Source: Clostridia bacterium (GTDB lineage: Bacteria; Bacillota_A; Clostridia; Christensenellales; Aristaeellaceae). Taken from it: a stretch of 38,844 nt of DNA. Shown here one piece after another: positions 16,096-24,723 of the stretch. The notes below the pieces were generated by a model. The model did no database searches. It was not told the origin of the DNA and saw nothing but the letters and a program-made list of their open reading frames with translations. Location of the stretch: the NCBI GenBank assembly GCA_017517815.1, contig JAFWYA010000024.1, positions 1 through 38,844 of the forward strand. The letters are read 5' to 3'. A program made the translations under genes and the position numbers. Numbering within the stretch: position 1 is the stretch's first letter; every line of letters starts with the position of its first letter.

Positions 16096-16129
16096 GAAAA
16101 ACGGCCTGCACGCCGCAGCGTACAGGCCG
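16096..16129 (-). terminator. Terminator of the GH2 gene
   Basis: On the minus strand, a 12-bp stem (16118-16129 with 16102-16113, one G-T pair) has a TGCG loop and a TTTTTC tail. Confidence 0.85.
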
Positions 16130-16140
16130 GAAAAAGGTTT

Positions 16141-18396
16141 TTACTTCTTGATCTGGTTGAGCATGGCGTTGAGGCCCAGCAGCTGCTCCTTAGAGATGCT
16201 GACATTGGCCGCGCCCATCAGGCTGGTGAGACGCAGAACAGTGAAGCTTCCCATCATCTTCATCATGGCGCTGGCGTCAATTTCAAAGCCCATGGCCTTG
16301 GCCTTGCCGTCTTCGCCGCCCATGTTGCCCATCATCTGGCCCATCAGCTGGCCGAACAGCGCAGCGCCCTGGGGATTGGCCATGATATCGCTGAGCTTGT
16401 CGTTGAGGCTGAAATAGCCTTCGGGAGCGGTGATGTCGAACCAGTTGAGAATGGCGCCCTTTTCCTTCAGGCGATAGGCCTCGTTGAATTTTTCCACCTT
16501 GCAGATCACACTGTCGTCGGTGCACTCGCCGGCCACTGCATGCAGCTTGGACACGCCGGTGTTGGGCACGTCAAAGTAGAAGAAGGGCAGGCCGTTGTTC
16601 TTCTGCACGCCCAGAGACTGGCCGTTGACGAACAGTTCAACTTCAGGCTGGTTGCTGTACACGGTCACCTTGGTCACATCCTCCACGCGGTCGACATAGC
16701 GCTTGCCGCAGATGTGCACCATGGGTTCAGGATTCAGCCAGGCCTTGTAGGCATAGAAGGAATCTTTCTTGTACTTGCGGTCGAAGGTCATCAGGCCCTT
16801 GTGGTTCTGGCCGTTCTCGCCGCCCTCGGCACGGTTGTCAGCGCCAAAGTCAAACATATTCCACACATGGGTGGCCCACAGGTACTTGCGCGCGTCGATC
16901 TGCTTGATCAGTTCTTCATGATAGAAGGCCTGATATTCCTCGGTGTAGTCGCCCTGCATGGGGTTGGAGGTGTGCCAGTTGAGGGCCTCGCAGCCGTACT
17001 CGGAAATACCCACGGGCAGGTTGGGATACTTGGCGTGGAACTCGTCAAACCAGGGGCCGTTCATGGTGGTGTCGCCGCCGTACCAGCCGAAGTAGTGGTT
17101 CCAGCTTACCGTATCGGGAATCTGGATGTACTTGGCGTCGGTGGGGCACATGCTGACGATGGCCATGGTGGTCAGGCGGGTTTTGTCCATCTCGTGGCAC
17201 AGATTGTTGAGAATGCGATGGTTTTCCAGCAGGTCGGCATCTTCCGCGCCCTTCATGGTGATCTCGTTGCTCAGACCCCACACCACGATGGAAGGATGGT
17301 TGTAATTCTGGGCGATGAGCTCCTTCATCTGGCTGATGGTGTTCTCACGGCCGCCGGGCATATGGTTGGAGATATAGGGAATCTCGGCCCAAATGACCAG
17401 GCCCTTTTCGTCGCACAGATCGTAGAAGTACTGATCATGCTGATAATGGGCCAGACGGATGGTGGTAGCGCCCACTTCGAGGATGTAGCCGATATCCTCT
17501 TCATGATGCTCGGGCAGCAGGGCATTGCCGATGCCCCAGCGGTCCTGATGACGGCTCACGCCGCGCAGGGGATACTCTTCACCGTTGAGGATGAAGCCGC
17601 GCTCGGGGTCGATTTCAAAGCTGCGGCAGCCAAAGCGGGTGGAAACAGTGTCGATGACTTCTCCGTTTTCGATCAGTTCGACCACAGCGGTGTACAGGTA
17701 GGGATTCTTGCGGCCGTTCCACAGGGTAACGTCCTCAATAACAGCCTCGTTGACGGTTTCGGTTACGGCCTGCTCAGCCTTGGCCACCACGCAGCCGCAG
17801 GCAGCCTTCAGGGTGTAGCGCAGAGTTTGGCCTTCCTTGGCGTTGGACACATACACTTCGGTCTTGACGTTGGCATTCTTGCCATCCACCACGGGAGTCA
17901 CGGCAATGCCGGGCGCACCGAAGTAATCCAGATCAAAGTGGCTTTCGGGCACGCAGATGAGGTTGACGTCACGGTACAGACCGCCGTAGAAGGTAAAGTC
18001 GGCCACCTGAGGATACACTTCATTATTGGGGGTATTGTCCACCGCGATGGCCAGCACGTTGCTGTTCTTCAGGGCTTCGGTCACATCCACACGCCAGGTG
18101 GAGTAGCCGCCGTCGTGATGAGCCAGCTTTTCGCCGCCCACATACAGATCGGCAGAGGAGTTCGCGCCGCGGACTTCCACATAATAGCGCTGAGCCTCGG
18201 GGATCTCCTCACGATCCAGTTCCTTAACATACCAACAGGTGCCGCGGTAATAATCGCCCGCGCCGTCCTGACCGTCGATAGCGTTCCAGCTGTGGGGCAC
18301 GTTGACCCAGTAAAGGGTCTCAGGCAGCTGCGCAGGATTCTGCAGCGCTTCCTTGGTGAAAGCCCACTTGCGGTTAAGATTGATGATCTGACGCAT
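16141..18396 (-). CDS. GH2 beta-galactosidase-like glycosidase
   Basis: 751 aa, no signal peptide, so cytoplasmic. Sugar-binding jelly roll (about 1-150, with PHSWNAIDG and GGLYRDVNL), immunoglobulin-like domain (about 155-258), then TIM barrel. The acid/base Glu is E378 in GLSNEI and the nucleophile is E466 in GISEYG. It hydrolyses terminal beta-galactosides, beta-glucuronides or similar; GISEYGCEA and the short length favour a beta-galactosidase-type enzyme. Residues from about 650 are an unusual Met-rich helical tail (IMANPQGAALFGQLMGQMMG region) beyond the usual domains. ATG 18396 has AAAGGA about 11 bases upstream. It follows the GPH symporter gene, with which it should take up and cleave the same sugar. 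Confidence 0.9.
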   Translation of the reverse strand: MRQIINLNRKWAFTKEALQNPAQLPETLYWVNVPHSWNAIDGQDGAGDYYRGTCWYVKELDREEIPEAQRYYVEVRGANSSADLYVGGEKLAHHDGGYSTWRVDVTEALKNSNVLAIAVDNTPNNEVYPQVADFTFYGGLYRDVNLICVPESHFDLDYFGAPGIAVTPVVDGKNANVKTEVYVSNAKEGQTLRYTLKAACGCVVAKAEQAVTETVNEAVIEDVTLWNGRKNPYLYTAVVELIENGEVIDTVSTRFGCRSFEIDPERGFILNGEEYPLRGVSRHQDRWGIGNALLPEHHEEDIGYILEVGATTIRLAHYQHDQYFYDLCDEKGLVIWAEIPYISNHMPGGRENTISQMKELIAQNYNHPSIVVWGLSNEITMKGAEDADLLENHRILNNLCHEMDKTRLTTMAIVSMCPTDAKYIQIPDTVSWNHYFGWYGGDTTMNGPWFDEFHAKYPNLPVGISEYGCEALNWHTSNPMQGDYTEEYQAFYHEELIKQIDARKYLWATHVWNMFDFGADNRAEGGENGQNHKGLMTFDRKYKKDSFYAYKAWLNPEPMVHICGKRYVDRVEDVTKVTVYSNQPEVELFVNGQSLGVQKNNGLPFFYFDVPNTGVSKLHAVAGECTDDSVICKVEKFNEAYRLKEKGAILNWFDITAPEGYFSLNDKLSDIMANPQGAALFGQLMGQMMGNMGGEDGKAKAMGFEIDASAMMKMMGSFTVLRLTSLMGAANVSISKEQLLGLNAMLNQIKK

Positions 18397-18429
18397 AAAT
18401 CCGTTTTCCTTTCAATTGTGTTTATCTGC

Positions 18430-18461
18430 AAAAGGGCGTCCCCGCGATGGGAACGCCCTTG
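18430..18461 (-). terminator. Hairpin between symporter and GH2 genes
   Basis: On the minus strand, GGGCGTTCCC pairs with GGGGACGCCC around a short loop, followed by only TTTTGC. The poor T-run suggests partial termination or an RNA-stability hairpin that sets the symporter-to-enzyme ratio. Confidence 0.5.
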
Positions 18462-18477
18462 CAAAAACGGGGAGGAA

Positions 18478-19881
18478 TCAGTTGGCCTCGTGACGAGCCT
18501 TCAGTTCGGCCTGCATTTCAGCCAGGTTCTTCTTATTGAGGTTGTAAACCAGGCCCAGACCCACAAACTGCATCAGAGCGCTGAACAGGTACAGGGCAGC
18601 AACCAGGTAGCGCATGTTCAGAGCCACTTCAGGGGTCTGATTGGCGCCCAGGGTGCCAACGTAGCCCAGAGCCACCATGATGACCAGAGCCAGAGCGGGG
18701 CCAACGCCCTGCGCCAGCTTACGGAAGAAGGAGTGCAGAGCATACACGGTGCCTTCCTCGCGGTTGCCGGTCTTCCACTCGTTGTAGTCGATGGCGTCGC
18801 CCATCATAGCCCAGGACACGGTGGAGTAGATGCCCAGGCCCAGGGAGTTGATCAGCTGACAAACAACATAGATGACCAGGCCCTTGCTGTCGGGGGTGAT
18901 GGGCAGCACCAGCATCAGAGCGCAGGCGATCACAGAGCAGATGGCGCCGACAGTGGCCAATTCCTTCTTGCCATACTTGTTAACCATTTTGCGGGCAAGG
19001 GGAGTGAACAGCAGGATCGGGATCATGGCAAACATGGATACCAGACCGGAGATCTGCGCATTCTTGAAGTAGGACTGGAACATAACGGTCACGGCAGTGG
19101 CAGCGCCCTGCTGGCCCAGGAACATACCCATGGCAGCCAGAGTGGCGCCAACGGCGGGACGGTTCTTGAGGAAGTTGGCCATGGCCTTGAGAACGTTGAA
19201 CTTGGGAGCTTCTTCGCTGACGGTCACGTCGGTCTCAACGCGGATGACGGTCTTCTTGATCATGAACTGGAAGCACAGGAAGCCCAGGAAGCCCATCAGC
19301 AGAGCGGCAAAGAACACGCGCTCACCAATCAGCTGGTTGTTGGCATCATAGATGATCATGGGCAGGATGACCATGGGAGCCATGTTGCCCACCAGAGAAC
19401 CGATGGAACGGAAAGCGGACAGGGAGGCACGGTCGCCGGGGTCAGAGGAGATCAGGCCCAGCAGAGAGCCGTAGGGCACGTTGGCGACGGTGTAGAAAGC
19501 ATCCCACACAACGTAGCCGGCGATGAAAATGATGAACTTGGCCCACACGGGAGCATTGGGGAAGGGCAGGAAGCAGCAGGCACCGCCGACAATCAGACCG
19601 ATGGAGCCGAACCAGATATACTGCAGGAACTTGTTGCGCTTGTACTGGCGCTTGTCAGCATCGATCATGGAGCCGATCAGCGGGTCGTTGATGGCGTCCC
19701 AGACCTGCACGATCACCAGCAGCAGGGAATACCACAGGTCCATACCCATAAACTGGGTCCAGAAAATGGCCATCGTGCCCTTGAGCGCGAAGCTCATGTT
19801 GCAGCCAAAGTCGCCGGCAGCGTAAGCGAGGTTGTCGATCATACCGAACTTACGCTTCTGATTGTTGGTCGTCATGTGCAT
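18478..19881 (-). CDS. GPH-family sugar:cation symporter
   Basis: 467 aa with 12 predicted membrane segments, of the glycoside-pentoside-hexuronide:cation symporter family within MFS. Typical features are the N-terminal NLAYAAGDFGCNMSF, the loop VQVWDAINDPLIGSMID, and the later MMGDAIDYNEWKTGNREEG, which is highly characteristic of GPH transporters. It imports a glycoside with Na+ or H+. Two ATGs, 19881 and 19875, are possible; GAAAGGA lies four or ten bases away, respectively. It is upstream of the GH2 gene and divergent from an AraC regulator, so it is probably induced by its substrate. Confidence 0.93.
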   Translation of the reverse strand: MHMTTNNQKRKFGMIDNLAYAAGDFGCNMSFALKGTMAIFWTQFMGMDLWYSLLLVIVQVWDAINDPLIGSMIDADKRQYKRNKFLQYIWFGSIGLIVGGACCFLPFPNAPVWAKFIIFIAGYVVWDAFYTVANVPYGSLLGLISSDPGDRASLSAFRSIGSLVGNMAPMVILPMIIYDANNQLIGERVFFAALLMGFLGFLCFQFMIKKTVIRVETDVTVSEEAPKFNVLKAMANFLKNRPAVGATLAAMGMFLGQQGAATAVTVMFQSYFKNAQISGLVSMFAMIPILLFTPLARKMVNKYGKKELATVGAICSVIACALMLVLPITPDSKGLVIYVVCQLINSLGLGIYSTVSWAMMGDAIDYNEWKTGNREEGTVYALHSFFRKLAQGVGPALALVIMVALGYVGTLGANQTPEVALNMRYLVAALYLFSALMQFVGLGLVYNLNKKNLAEMQAELKARHEAN

Positions 19882-20001
19882 TCGATCCTTTCATCATGCC
19901 AGACAGGCCGAAACCCGTCTTATTTTCTTTTCAATTCTACAAAAAAACCTGTTTTTCTGTTAGTATGATTTTTGTTTTTACTATTTCTTTTTTTGGTTGT
20001 A

Positions 20002-20030
20002 TTGCTTTTTGCAAAAAATTATACGATAAT
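20002..20030 (+). promoter_or_regulatory. Promoter of the AraC-type regulator gene
   Basis: TTGCTT (20002-20007), 17-bp spacer, GATAAT (20025-20030), in an AT-rich tract. An overlapping TTGTAT/TATACG pair is also possible. I could not place the divergent symporter promoter with confidence; regulator-dependent promoters often lack a good -35. Confidence 0.5.
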
Positions 20031-20064
20031 AGAAAAAAAGCGTCCGCCGCCGATGGAGGAACGT

Positions 20065-21282
20065 ATGCCGTATCAAACTGAACTTCAGTTTTTTTGCAGA
20101 CTGATGGAAAACTTCAGCTTTCAAACCCACATATTTGCACAGGGGCAGCCTCCCGAGGTTGATAAAGGGCTTCGCCGCCTGCTGGAGCTGAAGGATTCCA
20201 ATGCCGAGCTGCACAGGCTGGATCAGCTGGAACCCCGCAAAATTTATGCTGCGCGCGACAGCTTTGCCTGTTCCTACAAGTCTCTGCTGCTGCCGGACGG
20301 ACAGGTTCTTCTGGCCGGACCTTATCTGCAGCAGGAAATGACGGATTCCATTATTTTGCGCCTGCTGGACCATCACCACCTTCCCACCTCCCTGCTGCCC
20401 ACGCTGCGGCAGTACTACGCCACCATTCCCTACATCGAAAAGGAATACATTGTTCTCACCGCTTTCACAACCCTTGGCGAAACCTTGTGGGGCAGCAAGG
20501 ATAATTTTACCATGGAATACATGGAAAGCGCTGATCTGCTGCAGATGTCCCCCACTGCCCCTGAAGCGCGTGAACGCATGACCGAAGCAGCCGACCTGAA
20601 GCTGCTGGAAGCCCGCTACGACTCGGAACGCAGGCTGATGCACGCTGTTTCGCACGGACAGACCCATCAGGCGCAGATGCTGATTTCCCGCGCGCATGAA
20701 AGCGTGCTGGAAAGCCGTGTTCCCGACGCCATGCGCAACCTGCGAAACTATGGCATTGTGCTGAATACTTTGCTGCGCAAAGCTGCAGAGCAGGGTTCCG
20801 TGCATCCGCTGCACATTGATAAACTGTCCTCTGCCATGGCACGGCGGATGGAAAACGTACGCACCCCTGCCGAAACCTTCCAGTTGTTTAATACGATGGT
20901 GCACAAATACTGCCTGCTGGTCAAAACCCATTCCATGCAGAATTATTCCCAGCTGGTACAGCATGTGATTCTGCGTATCGAAACCGATCTTGCCAGCGAT
21001 CTCAGCCTCAAGGCGCACGCAGACCATCTCAATGTCAATGCCAGCTATCTTTCAACGCTGTTCAAAAAGGAAACCGGCATGACGCTGACTGAATATGTCA
21101 ACCGCTCACGCATAGACCATGCCATCTTCCTGCTCAACACCACCGACATGCAGGTACAGTCCATTGCACAAAGCTGCGGTGTGCCGGATGTGAACTACTT
21201 CACCAAGCTGTTCAAGCGAATGATCGGCAAAACACCCAAGGAATACCGGCAGGACACCCGCCGGCTGGTAACGGAAAGATAA
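20065..21282 (+). CDS. AraC-family transcriptional regulator
   Basis: 405 aa. The last 100 residues (about 300-400) are a double helix-turn-helix AraC DNA-binding domain: SLKAHADHLNVNASYLSTLFKKETG and IAQSCGVPDVNYFTKLFKRMIGKTPKEYR. The first 300 residues do not resemble a cupin or a response-regulator receiver domain, and I do not recognise them; they may sense the ligand. There is no membrane segment. GGAGG is five bases before ATG 20065. An upstream ATG at 20053 contains that site and is unlikely. Divergent from the GPH symporter-GH2 operon, which it most likely controls. Confidence 0.9.
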   Translation: MPYQTELQFFCRLMENFSFQTHIFAQGQPPEVDKGLRRLLELKDSNAELHRLDQLEPRKIYAARDSFACSYKSLLLPDGQVLLAGPYLQQEMTDSIILRLLDHHHLPTSLLPTLRQYYATIPYIEKEYIVLTAFTTLGETLWGSKDNFTMEYMESADLLQMSPTAPEARERMTEAADLKLLEARYDSERRLMHAVSHGQTHQAQMLISRAHESVLESRVPDAMRNLRNYGIVLNTLLRKAAEQGSVHPLHIDKLSSAMARRMENVRTPAETFQLFNTMVHKYCLLVKTHSMQNYSQLVQHVILRIETDLASDLSLKAHADHLNVNASYLSTLFKKETGMTLTEYVNRSRIDHAIFLLNTTDMQVQSIAQSCGVPDVNYFTKLFKRMIGKTPKEYRQDTRRLVTER

Positions 21283-21284
21283 GA

Positions 21285-21317
21285 AAAAGGCTTGCAGTAT
21301 GCAAGCCTTTGTTCTTT
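21285..21317 (+). terminator. Bidirectional terminator between AraC and GNAT genes
   Basis: A 10-bp perfect stem (21287-21296 with 21300-21309) has a 3-nt loop, an A-run on the left and a T-rich tail on the right. It touches the stop codon of the minus-strand GNAT gene. Confidence 0.85.
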
Positions 21318-21754
21318 TAACGTTCCATGCGCACAAGATATTCTTCTGTATCCTCTTCCGGCATTCTTTCGCCTGTCAGGCAAAAGCCGTGCCGCTGATA
21401 AAAGCGGATAGCGCGCTCGTTCTTTTCCAGCGCCCACAGCCAGCACGCACCCTCATGATTCACTGCATGCTCCAGAAGCCGTGCGCCAATGCCCTGCCCC
21501 TGCAGCACGGGTTCCACAAACAGCTTTTTAATCTGCCTTTCTTCCATGCGCACAAAACCCTTGACCACGCCATCATCCCACACCCAGGTATGGGCCAGAG
21601 TCGACCGGTCGTACTGCTGCATCATCGTTGTCACCTGCAGCTCGTCAAAATAGAAATCATCGTTTTGAAAAATGGGATAAAAATGCAGCCGGTAGTTGAA
21701 AATTTCAATTTCCGCCATTCGGCAGGCATCTTTCGCTTCTGCCCTGCGGATCAT
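21317..21754 (-). CDS. GNAT-family N-acetyltransferase
   Basis: 145 aa, a single GNAT domain that moves an acetyl group from acetyl-CoA to an amine. The CoA-binding motif A is LFVEPVLQGQGIGARLLEHA, and the C-terminal NERAIRFYQRHGF is typical. The substrate is unknown. ATG 21754 overlaps the upstream metallophosphatase stop in an ATGA, so it is translationally coupled to that gene. Confidence 0.93.
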   Translation of the reverse strand: MIRRAEAKDACRMAEIEIFNYRLHFYPIFQNDDFYFDELQVTTMMQQYDRSTLAHTWVWDDGVVKGFVRMEERQIKKLFVEPVLQGQGIGARLLEHAVNHEGACWLWALEKNERAIRFYQRHGFCLTGERMPEEDTEEYLVRMER

Positions 21755-23628
21755 CGGCGTTCCCTCTTTCTGATGCGGCGCACGATCATGCGCACCAGCA
21801 GCACAATCAGTACAACCAGCACGATCAGCGCAAGCACGACCGCGCCGATCACGTACCAGATGCGTCCGGCATGGGTAAAGTACTCGCCTATGTTCCCGGC
21901 CTTGCCCACCACAATACGTTCAGATGTCTGCTGATACTTTGCAGGGATCTTACCGGTGCCGTCGCTGCCGCCGAAAGCATGCAGGTAATCCGCCAGCGCC
22001 GTCCACGCCTTCAGCTCGCTGCCGTCCTTCTTGCGGATGATATGCGCTTCAAAATCGGTGATGATATTGCCCTGTGCATCCTTGGGCTCCAGCGAGAGCA
22101 GCCCAAAGGAACTGCTTTTGACCGCGCCCAGCATCTGCCCGGAATACAGGTCAGCCACCACGCGGTAGAGCTTATCCTCTTGCACAGGCAGCTTCTGTTC
22201 CTGCTCACCATACAGCCATACATCGCTGACACGGCTGAGGATCAGCCGGTTGGTTTTATATTCCCATCCGCCGCCGGAAGGCGCCAGCTTGGTACCGTCC
22301 ATCAGCGATGAAACGGATGCATCCACCTCCGCCAGATCGTAAAGCTCCCGTCCGGTGAGATAGACGCTTACCAGCGGATAGCCCGGCACACGATCCGGCC
22401 CAATGCCCAGGGACAAGGTGTTGAATGCATCGGATGTGGTCACGTCGCCTACAGGCAGTTCGCCGCGAATCACGCCGCTGGGTACCACCGCCATGGCGAC
22501 AGGTTCATACGCTTCACCCTCCGCCTCTCTGACGGCTGCGATCACCGCATCAGACAGGATATCGCTTTCTGCCTGCAGTCCGCCGGGATTTTTGCACAGC
22601 ACCTGGTCAAACGTGTATCCAAAGCGTGACAGATAGTTCTGGCTCACGCGGTCACGGTAGTCAGCCAGCTTCTCCTCCAGCGCCGCATCACCGGGCACAT
22701 CATCTGTGGTGGGAATGAGCTGATACTCCTTCAGCTTCCAGCGTTCACCACTGCGTTCAAGCTGGATCTTACCAAGGTTCATGGTATAGTCGCCGCAGGA
22801 TACGATATGGGTGTTCCCATGAATGATCGGTGCATCCAGCGTGGTATGCGTATGCCCGCTGATGATCAGATCGATCTGCGGCACAGCTTTGGCCAGCAGC
22901 TCATCTTCCGACTTTTCCGGGTCGTCCCACAAGCCGCTGTGCGACAGACAAACGATCATTTCCGCACCAGCAGCCTGCAGCTGATCCACCTGCTCTTTGG
23001 CACACTCGATGATATCGGTGAACATCACCGGAGACAACGGCGCGCAAGCCAGCGAGTCCTTGCCCATCACGCCGAACACACCCACTTTTACACCGCTGCA
23101 TTCCAGCAGCATGTTTTCCTTTGCCCCGTAGGCTTCCATGGCTTGCTCAAACACCTGCCCGTCCTCCGTAACAGCGGTGGACCAGTCAATATTGGCAATC
23201 AGCATTGCGGGCAGCGCCACGTTGTCGTTTTGCGCATTGGTCATGGCTGCTTTGAGCATGCCGGCCATGCCCTGTCCGCGGTAGTCAAATTCATGATTGC
23301 CGATGGTAGTCGCATCAAAGCCCAGGTGCGCCATCATCGTCAGTTCTGCCGCGTCTGTTTCGTACACAGCCTGATACAGCGTGCCCATGGAAAAATCGCC
23401 CGCATCCAGCACAAGCACATCACCATCAGCGGCCCTTTCGCGGTCGATCAGCGTTTTGAGCCGTGCAAATCCACCGCGAGTACCGCCATCCTGCGGCTGA
23501 GCTGTCAAATGGGAATGCATGTCATGCGTAAAAAGAATGGTAACATTTTGCGTTTCTTGCGCCATCGCCGGGCAACTGCTCAGCAGCAGGATCAGCGCTG
23601 TTAAAAAAGAAGAAAGGCGTTTCAGCAT
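21751..23628 (-). CDS. Membrane-anchored 5'-nucleotidase/2',3'-cyclic phosphodiesterase family protein
   Basis: 625 aa, a UshA/CpdB-type secreted metallophosphatase. Signal peptide about 1-22 ending in PAMAQ. Metal-binding motifs appear in order: THDMHSH, DAGDFSMG, TIGNHEFD, LSHSG, GHTHT. A C-terminal 5'-nucleotidase domain follows (PSGVIRGELPVGDVTTSDAFN). The end has a membrane anchor (IGAVVLALIVLVVLIVLLV) and a basic tail, so the enzyme faces outside on the cell surface. It should release phosphate from extracellular nucleotides for scavenging. ATG 23628 has GGGGAGG about eight bases upstream; the longer frame from 23706 covers its own promoter. Overlaps the GNAT gene by 4 bp. Confidence 0.92.
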   Translation of the reverse strand: MLKRLSSFLTALILLLSSCPAMAQETQNVTILFTHDMHSHLTAQPQDGGTRGGFARLKTLIDRERAADGDVLVLDAGDFSMGTLYQAVYETDAAELTMMAHLGFDATTIGNHEFDYRGQGMAGMLKAAMTNAQNDNVALPAMLIANIDWSTAVTEDGQVFEQAMEAYGAKENMLLECSGVKVGVFGVMGKDSLACAPLSPVMFTDIIECAKEQVDQLQAAGAEMIVCLSHSGLWDDPEKSEDELLAKAVPQIDLIISGHTHTTLDAPIIHGNTHIVSCGDYTMNLGKIQLERSGERWKLKEYQLIPTTDDVPGDAALEEKLADYRDRVSQNYLSRFGYTFDQVLCKNPGGLQAESDILSDAVIAAVREAEGEAYEPVAMAVVPSGVIRGELPVGDVTTSDAFNTLSLGIGPDRVPGYPLVSVYLTGRELYDLAEVDASVSSLMDGTKLAPSGGGWEYKTNRLILSRVSDVWLYGEQEQKLPVQEDKLYRVVADLYSGQMLGAVKSSSFGLLSLEPKDAQGNIITDFEAHIIRKKDGSELKAWTALADYLHAFGGSDGTGKIPAKYQQTSERIVVGKAGNIGEYFTHAGRIWYVIGAVVLALIVLVVLIVLLVRMIVRRIRKRERR

Positions 23629-23662
23629 CCTTGGTTCCTCCCCGAAATGTTTTCTATAATCT

Positions 23663-23692
23663 ATTGTACCTCCGAAACCCTGTGTGAAACAA
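23663..23692 (-). promoter_or_regulatory. Promoter of the metallophosphatase gene
   Basis: On the minus strand, TTGTTT (23687-23692), 18-bp spacer, TACAAT (23663-23668). It is back to back with the + promoter at 23700. Confidence 0.5.
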
Positions 23693-23699
23693 GTGCGAC

Positions 23700-23728
23700 T
23701 TTTCACTTCAGCAGAATCGTGTTATAAT
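23700..23728 (+). promoter_or_regulatory. Extended -10 promoter of the DMT transporter gene
   Basis: A perfect TATAAT (23723-23728) is preceded by TGT (extended -10). A weak TTTTCA lies 17 bp upstream (23700-23705). Confidence 0.65.
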
Positions 23729-23759
23729 GCCAAAGATCGACTTTTGAAGGAGGATGAGC

Positions 23760-24596
23760 GTGTTTTTATTCATTCTGGCCGTTGTTACCAGTGCGATGGT
23801 TTCCATTTTCATGCGTGCCAGCAAAAAGCATGTAAACAATCAAACCACCATGCTGGCCTTCAATTATGCCATGTGCACGGTGCTGGCCCTTTTGGGTACA
23901 CAATACACACAGCTTGTGCCTGCGCACAGCGGCACGCCTCTCACCCTTGGGCTGGGTCTGATCAACGGCTTTTTCTACCTGGGCGGTTTTGTCATGCTGC
24001 AGTGGAATATCGGCAAAAACGGCGTAGCGCTGTCTGCCACCTTCATGAAGCTTGGCGTTATGGTACCCACGCTGATGGCTGTCTTTCTGTTTGGCGAAAA
24101 ACCGGGTGCGCTGCAGATCATCGGTATTGTGATGGCGCTGGCCGCTATTGTGCTCATTCAGTTTGAAAAGAGGCAAAGCCGTGCGACCAGCGGCCTGGGG
24201 CTTCTGGCTCTGTTGTTCTTTGGCGGCATGGCGGACGGCATGTCCAAAGTGTATGAAGTACTGGGCGACAGTGAACTGAAAAACCATTTCCTGCTGTACA
24301 CATTCTTTATGGCCCTCGTTTTGTGCACTGCCCTCGCACTGTTCAAAAAGCAGTCCATCACGCTGCCGGACGTGCTCTGCGGCCTGGTCATCGGCGTTCC
24401 CAACTACTTTACCTCCCGCTTCCTGCTGCTCTCGCTGGACACCATTCCCGCCGTGGTGGCCTATCCCTGTTACAGTGTGGGCACCATCGTACTGGTCACT
24501 CTGGCGGGCGCTGTGTTCTTCCGTGAAAAGCTCAGCCGAAAACAGCTGACAGCCCTTGCCATTATTCTGGCCGCGCTTGTGCTTTTGAACCTGTAA
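23760..24596 (+). CDS. DMT/EamA-superfamily transporter
   Basis: 278 aa with about ten hydrophobic segments in two repeated halves, as in drug/metabolite transporters. The first repeat ends near KPGALQIIGIVMALAAIVLI and the second near SRKQLTALAIILAALVLLNL, the usual EamA endings. The substrate is unknown. AAGGAGG (23747-23753) abuts an ATG at 23754 but is six bases from the GTG at 23760, so GTG is the likely start. Monocistronic; no good terminator was found after it. Confidence 0.88.
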   Translation: MFLFILAVVTSAMVSIFMRASKKHVNNQTTMLAFNYAMCTVLALLGTQYTQLVPAHSGTPLTLGLGLINGFFYLGGFVMLQWNIGKNGVALSATFMKLGVMVPTLMAVFLFGEKPGALQIIGIVMALAAIVLIQFEKRQSRATSGLGLLALLFFGGMADGMSKVYEVLGDSELKNHFLLYTFFMALVLCTALALFKKQSITLPDVLCGLVIGVPNYFTSRFLLLSLDTIPAVVAYPCYSVGTIVLVTLAGAVFFREKLSRKQLTALAIILAALVLLNL

Positions 24597-24688
24597 GAGA
24601 TGGACGTTTTGTTTCGGTCAAGCCCAAACATGTACAACAAAAAAACACTCCTTGTGCTGTTTGTTCGTTTAAGGCCGAACTTTTGACA

Positions 24689-24717
24689 TTGACATCATCC
24701 CGAAAAACCGCTAAAAT
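24689..24717 (+). promoter_or_regulatory. Promoter of the T-box operon
   Basis: TTGACA (24689-24694), 17-bp spacer, TAAAAT (24712-24717). Transcription should begin near 24724, at the 5' edge of the T-box leader. Confidence 0.8.
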
Positions 24718-24723
24718 ACCCAA

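Noticed and set aside
16540..19968. Open frame of 1142 codons on + strand
   Set aside because: It runs antisense through the GH2 and GPH genes, both with clear family motifs. Strong C/G third-position bias removes stops on the opposite strand; the translated product is His/Gly/Val-rich with no recognisable domain.
24600..24680. Terminator after the DMT gene
   Set aside because: Only a 3-bp stem could be drawn around the A-run; the following promoter and T-box explain the region better.
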